Assembly (NCBI RefSeq): GCF_040096205.1
Contig: NZ_JBBMFD010000005.1
Location: 62,001 to 126,000 of the forward strand
Length of the DNA stretch: 64,000 nucleotides
Direction of reading: 5' to 3'
Source: Solibaculum_A intestinale
GTDB taxonomy: Bacteria; Bacillota; Clostridia; Oscillospirales; Acutalibacteraceae
Shown: piece by piece, positions 43,680 to 52,050 of the stretch
Position numbering within the stretch: position 1 is the stretch's first letter
Layout: every line of letters begins with the position of its first letter
Translations under genes and position numbers: made by a program
Notes under the pieces: model-generated
Seen by the model: the letters and a program-made list of their open reading frames with translations, nothing else
Databases searched by the model: none
Told to the model about the DNA's origin: nothing

Positions 43680-44591
43680 ATGTTAATCAGTATCGACCAT
43701 GGGAACAAACAAATCAAAACCGTACACAAAACCTTTACCTCCGGCCTGTGTGAAAGCGAAACAAGGCCGCCTTTCGGCCAGGATGTTTTATCCTACAACG
43801 GGAAGTATTATACCCTTTCCGACCAGCGCATCCCGTATATGCGGGACAAGACCGCCGACGAACGCTTCTTCATCCTTACGCTCTTCGCCATCGGCTTTGA
43901 ACTGCGGCGGATGCTGCCGGCGGAGAACCCGGTTAGGGTTCAGCTGTGCGTTGGTCTGCCGCCGGCGCACTACGGAACGCTGTATAAGAAGTTCGAAGAG
44001 TATTTCCTCGGCCGGGGCGTCCTCAATTTTCAGCTCGGCGGCGAACCGTTTTCCGTCCTGATTACCGAAGCCCTCTGCTTCCCGCAGGCTTATGCAGCCG
44101 CAATTCCCGTCTATGCAAAGCTCCAGCAGCTTCCCAAAGCGGTGATTGTAGACATCGGGGGCTTCACGGCGGATTATCTGCAAATCAAATACGGGCAGGC
44201 GGACCTTTCCGTGTGCGATTCACTGGAAAACGGCGTGATTGTTCTCTACAACCGCGTCAAATCCAAAATCAACGCGGATTTCGATATGCTGCTGGAGGAA
44301 TCGGACATCGACGCCATCCTGCAGGATAAGGGGCAGGGATATGATGAAGCGGTCTGCCGGATCGTCCGGGAGCAGGCGCGGCTTTTCATCGACGACCTGG
44401 CCGGCAGGCTGCGGGAGCGGATGATCGACCTGCGTTCCGGCAAGACGGTTTTCGTAGGCGGCGGTTCCATCCTGCTGAGAGAGCAGATTGAAGCCTGCGG
44501 GAAAGCCGGACCGGCGCTTTTCGTGGACGAGCTGGCCGCGAACACAAAGGGCTATGAGCTGCTGTACCGGGCCTCCAAGTTCGGAGGATAA
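43680..44591 (+). CDS. ParM/AlfA-like actin-family partition protein
   Basis: 303 residues; AAAGGAG lies 11 bases before the ATG. The actin/Hsp70 fold motifs are present: phosphate 1 in ISIDHGNKQIK at the N-terminus, phosphate 2 in VIVDIGGFTADYL (about 157-169) and adenosine in TVFVGGGSILL (about 257-267). ParM-type filaments push plasmid copies apart before division. The next gene, four bases on, has the position of the DNA-binding adaptor ParR. The pair indicates that the element exists for a time as an extrachromosomal replicating circle. Confidence 0.85.
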   Translation: MLISIDHGNKQIKTVHKTFTSGLCESETRPPFGQDVLSYNGKYYTLSDQRIPYMRDKTADERFFILTLFAIGFELRRMLPAENPVRVQLCVGLPPAHYGTLYKKFEEYFLGRGVLNFQLGGEPFSVLITEALCFPQAYAAAIPVYAKLQQLPKAVIVDIGGFTADYLQIKYGQADLSVCDSLENGVIVLYNRVKSKINADFDMLLEESDIDAILQDKGQGYDEAVCRIVREQARLFIDDLAGRLRERMIDLRSGKTVFVGGGSILLREQIEACGKAGPALFVDELAANTKGYELLYRASKFGG

Positions 44592-44595
44592 GCCT

Positions 44596-44979
44596 ATGCC
44601 GGAGAAAAAAGAACAGAACAAATTTACCATACAGTTTAATGCCGCCGATCCGTCCCACCGGCAGGTTGCCGACGTCCTCAACCGGCAGGGGCGGCGTAAG
44701 GCGCAGTTCCTTGTCAACGCCGTCCAGCATTATCTGCACTGTCCTGAAACGCCGGATATCCCCCAGGCGGAGCCGACAGATACCCGCGTGATTGAAGAGC
44801 TTGTCCGGCGTATTCTGGAAGAACAGGGCAAAACGGTTCCCACGGCCCGGGAAACGGAAAATGGGCGTCCGGCCTTTCCGCGTTCAGAAAGCGTCCGCTG
44901 CGATGACGCGGAGGAACTGCTGGGAGAAAAAGGGCTGGCGGTTATCGCCAATACGATGGCGGCGTTCCGGAAAGAGTGA
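44596..44979 (+). CDS. ParR/StbB-like partition adaptor
   Basis: 127 residues; GGAGGAT lies upstream of the ATG at 44596. The N-terminal 50 residues (KFTIQFNAADPSHRQVADVL, then GRRKAQFLVNAVQHYL) fit the ribbon-helix-helix DNA-binding domain of ParR/StbB. The C-terminal half is acidic and flexible and would contact the filament. It ends the partition operon. The base composition drops sharply after this gene. Confidence 0.72.
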   Translation: MPEKKEQNKFTIQFNAADPSHRQVADVLNRQGRRKAQFLVNAVQHYLHCPETPDIPQAEPTDTRVIEELVRRILEEQGKTVPTARETENGRPAFPRSESVRCDDAEELLGEKGLAVIANTMAAFRKE

Positions 44980-45215
44980 AAATTTTGTTTTGGAAAGAAA
45001 AAAATCATACTGAACACATAAGGAATTCAGAAAATGATCTCCTAAAAATGTTTGAAAAGGGTGATTTATTATACTGTAACATGTATAAATTCGATTTTGA
45101 AACAGAAGTCGGAATAAAAAGTGAACTTGCTTTTTTTGATAAATTTCGATATAATTAAAATTATAATTGGAGGTAATTGCAGTATAATTTTTTGTAAAAT
45201 TTGTGCAATAGGGGG
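44980..45215. other. AT-rich spacer before the cargo operon
   Basis: About 236 bases of distinctly AT-rich DNA, unlike the partition genes before it. A 60-codon frame from GTG 44976 (beginning MKILFWKEKNHTEH) crosses it but lacks a clear ribosome binding site and I do not call it. Several AT-only inverted patches (near 45150-45170) are present. It marks the left edge of the inserted cargo. Confidence 0.5.
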
Positions 45216-45244
45216 TTGACAAGCATGGCCGCCATAGGTAAACT
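45216..45244 (+). promoter_or_regulatory. Promoter of the cargo regulator with operator-like dyad
   Basis: Perfect TTGACA (45216-45221), 17-base spacer, TAAACT (45239-45244). The spacer contains the dyad ATGGC-C-GCCAT (45225-45235), a likely repressor site. Transcription would begin inside the TACA repeat. Confidence 0.62.
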
Positions 45245-45322
<78 letters not shown>

Positions 45323-45360
45323 GGAGTAGTCTGTCTTTTCAAGAATACTATTCAGAATCA

Positions 45361-45406
45361 AAAAGGACACAGAAATCCTTTTCAAAGGGTTTCTGTGTCC
45401 TTTTTT
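45361..45406. terminator. Strong terminator between the repeat and the LytTR gene
   Basis: AAAAGGACACAGAAA (45361-45375) and TTTCTGTGTCCTTTT (45390-45404) form a perfect 15-bp stem, extended by CC/GG, with a T-run. It would stop most transcripts from the promoter at 45216 before the LytTR gene. The symmetrical A/T flanks let it work in both directions. Confidence 0.85.
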
Positions 45407-45452
45407 GCTTTTTTCCAGGAATATATGGCTGTCAGGAAAGGAGGCCATATTT

Positions 45453-46169
45453 ATGATTGAAATTGCGGTATACCATCACGACAGCGAGTATCGAAAAAAG
45501 GTTTCGCAAGATTTTATAAACAGCTTAAAACAGTCGCAGGTCTATGGAAAGGTGTACTCCATTCAAAATTTACAGAAGTTTTCAGAGAACCTTTTGAACG
45601 GGAAATATCAATTTGACATCATTTGCATTGATACGGCTGAGAAAGAGCATGCGCAAAGGCTCATGGAACACACTTCTTCCAATCCGGAGTATATTCTTCT
45701 GGATACGCCTGCGGAGGAAGTATCAGGATATATGCGGTACAAACCTGCGGCGTGGATACATTCAGATGGAGACGGGCAGAGAGAAGTAGCCAAAGCGTTG
45801 CAGTCCTGCCTATATCATCTGCACAGAAAACGTGAAGAATGCTTCTGTATCCGTACAAAAGCGAAAAGCGTGCGGATTCCCTACCGGCAAATCCTATATC
45901 TGGAAAGCCGTCTTCATCAGGTAATTGTTCATACGGTACGGCCGCAGGATGTGTGTGCCTTTGCCGCCGTTCTGGACGATGTGGAAAAAGCGCTTCCGGA
46001 AGAAACATTCTTCCGATGCCATCAAAGTTTCCTCGTAAATATCGACAGCATATACCAGCTTGACCGTACGGGACGGAATTTGATACTGAGCAACGGAGAA
46101 ACGCTTGGAATCAGCAAGCGGTATTATAAAGACGTTAACCGCATTTTTCCATGGGAAGCCACAATATAA
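45453..46169 (+). CDS. LytTR response-regulator-like transcription factor
   Basis: 238 residues. The ATG at 45453 has AAAGGAGG about 10 bases upstream; an earlier in-frame start at 45405 lies at the end of the terminator. The receiver-like domain (1-110) is divergent: the likely phospho-acceptor Asp60 is in FDIICID, but the acidic pair is not clear and the usual switch Lys is not evident. The LytTR DNA-binding domain spans about 130-235 (RIPYRQILYLESRLHQVIVH, then FFRCHQSFLVNIDSIYQLD). LytTR proteins bind paired direct repeats upstream of promoters. No histidine kinase lies nearby. It is likely the switch of the following operon. Confidence 0.9.
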   Translation: MIEIAVYHHDSEYRKKVSQDFINSLKQSQVYGKVYSIQNLQKFSENLLNGKYQFDIICIDTAEKEHAQRLMEHTSSNPEYILLDTPAEEVSGYMRYKPAAWIHSDGDGQREVAKALQSCLYHLHRKREECFCIRTKAKSVRIPYRQILYLESRLHQVIVHTVRPQDVCAFAAVLDDVEKALPEETFFRCHQSFLVNIDSIYQLDRTGRNLILSNGETLGISKRYYKDVNRIFPWEATI

Positions 46170-46172
46170 AAG

Positions 46173-46258
46173 CCAAATTTGCAGGAAAAGACCAAATCTG
46201 CAGTTTGCTCGTCCAATACGGCAAAAGGGGTGGCGCCATATCCCTACAACGATATAAT
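46173..46258 (+). promoter_or_regulatory. Candidate LytTR operator and promoter of the dynamin operon
   Basis: Two copies of CCAAAT(T/C)TGCAG begin at 46173 and 46192, 11 of 12 bases identical and 19 bp apart. A perfect TATAAT lies at 46253-46258 without a good -35 box. Direct repeats upstream of a -35-less promoter fit activation by the LytTR protein encoded just before. Confidence 0.55.
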
Positions 46259-46298
46259 GGAGACAAGCTGAAGATACTGAAAAAGGAGGAAGCACATC

Positions 46299-47294
46299 AT
46301 GAAGGACTTTATGGATTTTTCAGGGGCCTTAGACGGTGAAGATCCCACCATATCGCAGGGAGCAGACAGCTTTACAACAGGGACGGATTACAACGGAGAC
46401 GGCATTATGGACGGGGAAGCAGTATATGAAGACCTGAATGGAGACGGCGTGTTCGATACCATTACCGCATCGGTAGATACAAATGGCGACGGGATCGTGG
46501 ATTTTGTTTCTGTATATCAAGATACAAACGGCGATGGATTTACGGATTATTCTGCCACCCTTATGGACGTTGATACAAACGGGGATGGAATCGCGGACAG
46601 TGTGTTTTTTGGCGAAGACGCCAACGGCGACACTGTTTTTGAGACAACACAGATCATGGACGCGGAGGAATGGGCCATGTTTACCGGAAGTCCGGACAGC
46701 GGATATGTCCCGGTAGACGAAGGCGGAGGCTTTGACGCGGGATATGAGCAGTTTAATCCCGCGGAAACCGATATGTCCCAGGTAGTCGGAACTCCTGTTG
46801 CGGACGAGCAGTGCTGGGATTATCAGGGAGAAAATGGTCCCTGTGCAATTTATGCGCAGGTAATGGCGTATGAAGGCATGACCGGACAGGACATTGACCC
46901 TCAACAGATGATAGACGTCGCCACGGAGCAAGGGTGGTACGATGATGGAACCTCCATGGAGGATATGGACAAAATCTTGAATTATCTTGGCGCTGAAACA
47001 GAAAAAAGTTTTGGCGGAGATATGGAGGATCTTCATAACTGTCTGGAAAATGGCGGCAGGATTGTCGTAGCGGTGGACGGGAATGAAATCTGGTATGGAA
47101 ATACCGAAACCTATGCGCCGAACGATCCGAACCATGCGGTAGAGGTTATCGGAATCGACTATTCCAGCCCGGAGCCGATGGTTATTATCAATGATTCCGG
47201 CACGATGGACGGACACGCGATCACAGTACCGGCTTCTCAGTTTATGGACGCCTGGGAAGACAGCGGTTACTACTATGTGGAGGCATACGCCTGA
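46299..47294 (+). CDS. Cytosolic C39-like cysteine peptidase with calcium-binding-type repeats
   Basis: 331 residues; AAAGGAGG lies upstream. Residues about 25-115 hold five DxNGDGxxD repeats (DYNGDGIMD, DLNGDGVFD, DTNGDGIVD, DTNGDGFTD, DTNGDGIAD) and one degenerate copy (DANGDTVFE), the loop of EF-hand, dockerin and thrombospondin-3-type calcium sites. The C-terminal half is papain-like: Cys182 in NGPCAIYAQ, His279 in NHAVEVIGID and Asn in VIINDSG. There is no signal peptide or membrane helix, so it should be cytosolic, unusual for such repeats. It heads the dynamin operon and may be a calcium-gated protease acting on partner proteins. That role is inference. Confidence 0.85.
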   Translation: MKDFMDFSGALDGEDPTISQGADSFTTGTDYNGDGIMDGEAVYEDLNGDGVFDTITASVDTNGDGIVDFVSVYQDTNGDGFTDYSATLMDVDTNGDGIADSVFFGEDANGDTVFETTQIMDAEEWAMFTGSPDSGYVPVDEGGGFDAGYEQFNPAETDMSQVVGTPVADEQCWDYQGENGPCAIYAQVMAYEGMTGQDIDPQQMIDVATEQGWYDDGTSMEDMDKILNYLGAETEKSFGGDMEDLHNCLENGGRIVVAVDGNEIWYGNTETYAPNDPNHAVEVIGIDYSSPEPMVIINDSGTMDGHAITVPASQFMDAWEDSGYYYVEAYA

Positions 47295-47344
47295 TCCGGA
47301 CGGATGGAGGAATATCAAGAACAATAGAGCAGGAGGATGAAACG

Positions 47345-47866
47345 ATGCTTTCAATACAGGAGTTTTTAAAGAAAATCAATACAGGCAGCGCCGTCCGTGA
47401 AAATATCCCGATGGGGCTGGGAATGGGATTCCCGGTACTCAATATTACAGGGGACCGGCTTTTAGTTTCCGTTTTTTACTATCGTTCCGTGCTGCGGCCA
47501 AATGACCAGACTTTGCTGATGCCGCCGGAATATAAGCTCACATTGGACTATCCGAGCGGGAAACTGACATCGTTTGAAAACCTTCGGTTGGATCCCCGGT
47601 ATGCAAAGGTGAATTTTGATAAGCCGGTGGGGATATTCCGGCATGAAGCAATCAAACATTTGGATCGGGATGGATACAAAAAAGCGAAAGAAGATTTATA
47701 TGACGCGCTGAACCGCTTAATCGCGTTTTTAGGGGATGAGGGCGAGTTTACGAAAGAAGATGAGGAAAAACTGTCAGGACTTTATACCATGATGACAGAA
47801 CCGTCCTTACATCCATTCTATAGATCCCTTTCCCCCCAGTTCTTTGAACGGTATATCGAGCAATAA
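47345..47866 (+). CDS. Hypothetical protein of the dynamin operon
   Basis: 173 residues; AGGAGGATGAAACG precedes the ATG. It is soluble and mixed alpha/beta in the first 100 residues (NITGDRLLVSVFYYRS, then YKLTLDYPSGKLTSFENLRL), then helical (YKKAKEDLYDALNRLIAFLG). No family recognised. It lies 14 bases before the first dynamin gene, so a structural or adaptor role with the GTPases is likely from context only. Confidence 0.68.
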   Translation: MLSIQEFLKKINTGSAVRENIPMGLGMGFPVLNITGDRLLVSVFYYRSVLRPNDQTLLMPPEYKLTLDYPSGKLTSFENLRLDPRYAKVNFDKPVGIFRHEAIKHLDRDGYKKAKEDLYDALNRLIAFLGDEGEFTKEDEEKLSGLYTMMTEPSLHPFYRSLSPQFFERYIEQ

Positions 47867-47880
47867 AGGAGGCGGAAGCT

Positions 47881-49740
47881 GTGTTTCTCAAAAATAAAAA
47901 CTTTTTCAATGATCCGGCCCCTTTGAAAGAGAGCACGGAGAAAAGGACGGATATACAAGAAAATAGAGAGTTTTCCGTGAGGGAGCCAGAGCACAGGGAA
48001 AATGTAAATCTCAGCTTCTATGACGAAGCTTTTATGGCGCGGCTTCAGAAGCTGGAAGGATATTGCCGTGAAGCCGGCAGGAAGGACTTGTTGGAACAGT
48101 TAGCTTCTATCAGAGCGTACTTGGCGTCGGAAAAATTCAGTGTGGCGGTAGTCGGTGAATTTAACCGGGGAAAAAGCACCCTGGTCAACCGGTTAATCGA
48201 ACAGGATATCATCCCGACCAGCGATATCCCGACAACCGCCCTTCCGATTTACATATCCGGCGGAGAGCAGGAAAGCCTTGTTTTAAAGACTGCGAATGGG
48301 CAGAAGCGGTACCAGATCGAGGAAAAGAGCTGGGAAGCCATTGAAGAGGAACGGAAAAAATTCGCCGGGGCCAAAGGTGAAATCCTTTTAAAACGAAACT
48401 GCAGCCTCTTGATAGAGAACGATCTGGAAATCATTGATACCCCCGGCGTCAACTCTCAAATTCGCGGTGACCTCAGTATGGCGGAGCAGGCATTGAGCGG
48501 ATGTGACTGTGCTATTTTGCCAATGGCCGCCATAGCTGCATTCAGCGAATCGGAAAAGCTGTTTCTTCAGGAACGGATCCTGATGAAGAAAGTCCCGCGC
48601 ATTATGGTGGTTTTGACCAAGCTGGATCTTGTGGACGAAAAGCAGCGGTTAAGTGTTGTAGAATCCGTGCAAAGAAAACTGGAAGCTATGGAAACCGAAA
48701 TCCCGCTTTACCTGTCTGCGGAAAACATGGTGGAAGGATGGGAAGATCGCTCTGGGACAGAAGCAATCCGGAAACAGATTCTTGCATGGCTGCATGAGTC
48801 TTCCCATATCCAGCTAAAAAAAGAGAGGGCCAGCCAGGAAATGAAGGCTGTTTCCTCAGACTTGGCGGCGGTCTATCAGTGCCAGCTGGATATTATCGAG
48901 GAAAAGGAAGAAAAGCGGAAGGAAACAGCGGAACAGAGCAAACAGAAGCTGCTCCGCAGCGCACAAATCCAGTGGGATGCCTTGGAAATCGATATGCTGA
49001 ACCGCTGCAACCAGAATTTTGAGTGGATCCGCAGCATGACGGAGGAACGGCAGCAGGACGTCATAGAAAAACTGACGTTAGAGCTTTCCCATGTGACGAA
49101 TCCAAAAGATTGGTGGGAGAAGGACTACCCATACCGGATCAAGATGGAAATGATCTCCTTGGGAAATGTTCTGGAAAACAATCTTCAGGGCTTCTATACC
49201 CGCGACGTCAACTGGCTGAACCATCTCCTGCAGGAGAAATACAGTTCCGCTGTCCCGCCCCAGAACCAGCGGATTGCGGAGAAAAATATCTTTCGCGCCC
49301 CGATGGAGCAGCAAGCGGTTGAACTGGAGGATATGAAACGCTCCCGGCTGATTTCCCGCGTGGGGACGGGTGTTGCTACGGTAGGAGGATACCTGATAGG
49401 CGGACTAATCGGGCTGTCGCCCATTGGGATGGCCGTAGGTATCGGCGGCGGTATCCTCTCCGAGGTCTTTATGAATAAACGGGTGGAATCGCAGAAACGG
49501 GAACTTACAAGGATTATCCGTGAGGAACTGCCGGGCGTTTTCAGCAGCAGTATTGAAACTGTTGAGAGAAATATCCGGGATGTTTATATTTCAACGATCC
49601 GTACAATGAAACAGACCTGTTCAGATTGGGTAAAGGTGAAATGCGATGCCATTGACGCAGCGCAGAAGCAGGCGGACGATCCGAAGCGCGAAGAGGCTGT
49701 CCGCCGGAAACTTGCCGAACTGAGGGAAATCGGCATATAG
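47881..49740 (+). CDS. Dynamin-like GTPase 1
   Basis: 619 residues from a GTG start with AAGGAGG 8 bases upstream. GTPase motifs: G1 GEFNRGKST from Gly92, G2 in TSDIPTTALP, G3 in DTPGVNSQ, G4 in LTKLDLV. Long helical bundles (about 300-480) include a highly charged coiled stretch (EKEEKRKETAEQSKQK). A Gly-rich hydrophobic hairpin (YLIGGLIGLSPIGMAVGIGG, about 502-522) is the membrane-binding paddle. This is the layout of bacterial dynamins such as LeoA and IniA, which bend, fuse or seal membranes with GTP. Bacterial dynamins often come in pairs that form mixed oligomers, which the next genes would provide. Confidence 0.92.
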   Translation: MFLKNKNFFNDPAPLKESTEKRTDIQENREFSVREPEHRENVNLSFYDEAFMARLQKLEGYCREAGRKDLLEQLASIRAYLASEKFSVAVVGEFNRGKSTLVNRLIEQDIIPTSDIPTTALPIYISGGEQESLVLKTANGQKRYQIEEKSWEAIEEERKKFAGAKGEILLKRNCSLLIENDLEIIDTPGVNSQIRGDLSMAEQALSGCDCAILPMAAIAAFSESEKLFLQERILMKKVPRIMVVLTKLDLVDEKQRLSVVESVQRKLEAMETEIPLYLSAENMVEGWEDRSGTEAIRKQILAWLHESSHIQLKKERASQEMKAVSSDLAAVYQCQLDIIEEKEEKRKETAEQSKQKLLRSAQIQWDALEIDMLNRCNQNFEWIRSMTEERQQDVIEKLTLELSHVTNPKDWWEKDYPYRIKMEMISLGNVLENNLQGFYTRDVNWLNHLLQEKYSSAVPPQNQRIAEKNIFRAPMEQQAVELEDMKRSRLISRVGTGVATVGGYLIGGLIGLSPIGMAVGIGGGILSEVFMNKRVESQKRELTRIIREELPGVFSSSIETVERNIRDVYISTIRTMKQTCSDWVKVKCDAIDAAQKQADDPKREEAVRRKLAELREIGI

Positions 49741-49776
49741 CGTCAGCAAAAGATATAAAAGTAGGAGGAAAATACA

Positions 49777-51795
49777 ATGACGAACGATCAACTCAAAGAG
49801 TTTGTGGCAAGGCAAAAGCGTCTGACCGGAATTATCCAGGAGGCTTCCGGTCTGGTGCAGAAACTGGATATGGAGCATTGCGCCCAGACGCTGCAGCAGC
49901 TGCGGCAGAAGATTTCATCGGATACCTTCAAGATCATGGTAATGGGGAATTTCAAAAACGGCAAAAGCACATTTATCAATGCGCTTCTCGGCCAGGAAAT
50001 CCTGCCGGCTTATGCCGTGCCGACCACCGCGATTATCAATGAGATCAAATATGGTGAAAAGCCGAAAGCGGTCCTGCATTTTTTGAATCCGCTGCCGGAA
50101 AAAATGTACGACGGGATCCCTGAGAAAGCGCTTACCCACATGCGGCGGTTTAAAATGAAGGATGTCCCCCCGATTGAGATGCCGGTGGATGAAATTGAGG
50201 ATTTTGTCGTTATCCCTATGGGGATGGAGCATAAAGAGGCGATCAAACAAAGCCCCTTTGAAAAGGTGGAGCTGTTCTGGCCGTTGGACCTGCTCAAGGA
50301 CGGCGTGGAGATTGTGGATTCTCCCGGATTGAATGAAAACCCGGTGCGTACCCAAGTTACAATGGAATACCTGAGCAAAGCGGACGCCATTATCTTCGTA
50401 TTCAGCGCTTTGGCAATGGGTTCTGCGGGAGAGATTGCATACATAGACGATACGTTGCGGAAAAACGGTTTTGGGGAACAGAGCCTGTTCTGCGTGGTAA
50501 ACCGCTTTGATCAGCTGACCAGCGAACGGGAACAGCAGCGCCTGCGCAAATTCTCAGACAACCTGTTGGCGCCTTATACAAAACATATTTATTACACATC
50601 GGCCTATAAGGGGCTGATGGGGCAGATGCAAAGCAATCCGGCCATGCTGGAGGAATCCAAAATTCCTGCCGTAGAGACAGCTTTGGCGGACTATCTGGCT
50701 AACGAGCGCGGAAGAATCAAGCTGGCGACGCCGGCCCGGGAACTGGTCCGCGTGATTCGGCAGGATGCGCTGGAAACAATAATCCCGCAGCGGCGCAATG
50801 CGTTGTCTACGGATTTGGACGTACTGAAGCAGCGGTACAGCGAGGCGCAGCCGGAAATTGAAAAGCTCAAGCAACAGAAGGATCTGATCACCAGCCGAAC
50901 GGAGGCATTTATCGCAAACTTGATTCCGGACATACGTCGGAGCGCCGTCAATTACTTTAATAACCTCCCGGGGCAAATCCGCGTATGGGTTGAGGAATAT
51001 GAACCGGAAACAAAGGTTTCTGCTCTGCATCCGAAGCGAGATGCGGAGGCATTGTCGGACGAGCTTGTGAGCTTTGTGCAGAATAAAATAGACAGCGAGA
51101 CAAGAGAGTGGCTGTCCGGACCATTTACCAATTTGGTCAATGATAAAGTAGAATCCTTGAAGGATTCTCTCGAAGGCCGTTTGGAAGAATTTTTTGTTTC
51201 ACTGGATCAGGTTAAGGTGAACGTAACAGGTTCTCACAATATCGATACAGAAGATATTCCAGTTTGGAAGCGCGTTGTCGCAGCTGGCGGTGGTATTCTG
51301 ATCGGTGATGTGGGCGTGGCAGCTTTGGGTGCTACAACGGGACTTTCTTCGGAATTTGCGAAAGGCATTGCCTTGCAACTTGGCGCTTATATTGGGCTGG
51401 CTATCCTGGGCATTTTGAATCCGTTTACGATTATTGCGGTAATTGCAGCTTCCGTTATCCGGGGCGGGCTCAAAGTATCTGAAAAAGCTGTGAAAAATGC
51501 TAAGGAACAGGTGGCCGCGACGTTCTGCGAAGAAATCAGTGGGAAAAGCATGCAGTTGGTCGATACCGTTGTAAGCGGAGCGACAGAGAATTTCGATAAA
51601 ATCAAGGATATCATCTCCAAATCTATGGACGTAGAAATCGGAGAGATGCAGAAGCAGCTGGAAGGCATTATCCGCGATATGGAGCAAGGCAAGGAAGTTG
51701 TCCAGCAGAAGTCGGAGCAGCTCTCCGAATATGAAAAACAGCTGAAGGGAACGGCGGAGAATCTCGATACCTTCATTTTTGAGCTGCTGAAATAG
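49777..51795 (+). CDS. Dynamin-like GTPase 2
   Basis: 672 residues; AGGAGG precedes the ATG. Motifs: G1 GNFKNGKSTF from Gly57, G2 in AVPTTAII, G3 in DSPGLNEN, G4 in VVNRFDQL. The helical stalk contains TDLDVLKQRYSEAQPEIEKL. The C-terminal part has a long hydrophobic region (about 490-570; ILGILNPFTIIAVIAASVIR) for membrane contact, and a coiled tail. It shares the domain order of GTPase 1 but is clearly diverged, so the three genes are not recent duplicates. Its stop overlaps a GTG of the small frameshifted gene. Confidence 0.92.
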   Translation: MTNDQLKEFVARQKRLTGIIQEASGLVQKLDMEHCAQTLQQLRQKISSDTFKIMVMGNFKNGKSTFINALLGQEILPAYAVPTTAIINEIKYGEKPKAVLHFLNPLPEKMYDGIPEKALTHMRRFKMKDVPPIEMPVDEIEDFVVIPMGMEHKEAIKQSPFEKVELFWPLDLLKDGVEIVDSPGLNENPVRTQVTMEYLSKADAIIFVFSALAMGSAGEIAYIDDTLRKNGFGEQSLFCVVNRFDQLTSEREQQRLRKFSDNLLAPYTKHIYYTSAYKGLMGQMQSNPAMLEESKIPAVETALADYLANERGRIKLATPARELVRVIRQDALETIIPQRRNALSTDLDVLKQRYSEAQPEIEKLKQQKDLITSRTEAFIANLIPDIRRSAVNYFNNLPGQIRVWVEEYEPETKVSALHPKRDAEALSDELVSFVQNKIDSETREWLSGPFTNLVNDKVESLKDSLEGRLEEFFVSLDQVKVNVTGSHNIDTEDIPVWKRVVAAGGGILIGDVGVAALGATTGLSSEFAKGIALQLGAYIGLAILGILNPFTIIAVIAASVIRGGLKVSEKAVKNAKEQVAATFCEEISGKSMQLVDTVVSGATENFDKIKDIISKSMDVEIGEMQKQLEGIIRDMEQGKEVVQQKSEQLSEYEKQLKGTAENLDTFIFELLK

Positions 51796-51836
51796 TGCAT
51801 GCTGAAATTCGGAAGGGGAAGAGGTTGGCGGCGAAC

Positions 51837-52050
51837 ATGATTTTTCAGGCAGAAGAGATTGACGTCCCTGTTAATTGGGACAGTTTGCTAAACTGTTTGG
51901 AGCAGATGAAAAAGGTCTCTTCCTTCCAAGCGCTTTTTGTTGAAGGATATTTCCCCTTTGGAAGTGTTCCTTCAGGTGGCGAGGGGAAATGCTTGTTTGA
52001 ATGATGCGCTTGAGAATATACGGAGTCAGCAGGAGAGAAAACGAAAATGA
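51837..52050 (+). pseudogene. Small gene interrupted by a +1 frameshift between dynamins 2 and 3
   Basis: The frame from ATG 51837 (MIFQAEEIDVPVNWDSLLNC) stops at 52004. A second frame, open from 51910, carries a coherent end (SPLEVFLQVARGNACLNDAL, then ENIRSQQERKRK) and stops in TGA 52048-52050, overlapping the ATG of dynamin 3. A single +1 step at TTCCCCTTTGG (51951-51961) joins them into about 70 residues. The coupled stop argues that the joined product is the true one. It could be a mutation, a sequencing error in the C-run, or programmed slippage at CCC-T. An alternative GTG start lies at 51795. Function unknown; the C-terminus is a charged helix. Confidence 0.6.

Noticed and set aside
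44976..45158. 60-codon AT-rich frame from a GTG start
   Set aside because: No clear ribosome binding site, no recognisable motif, and base composition that makes chance frames likely. Left as uncertain spacer.
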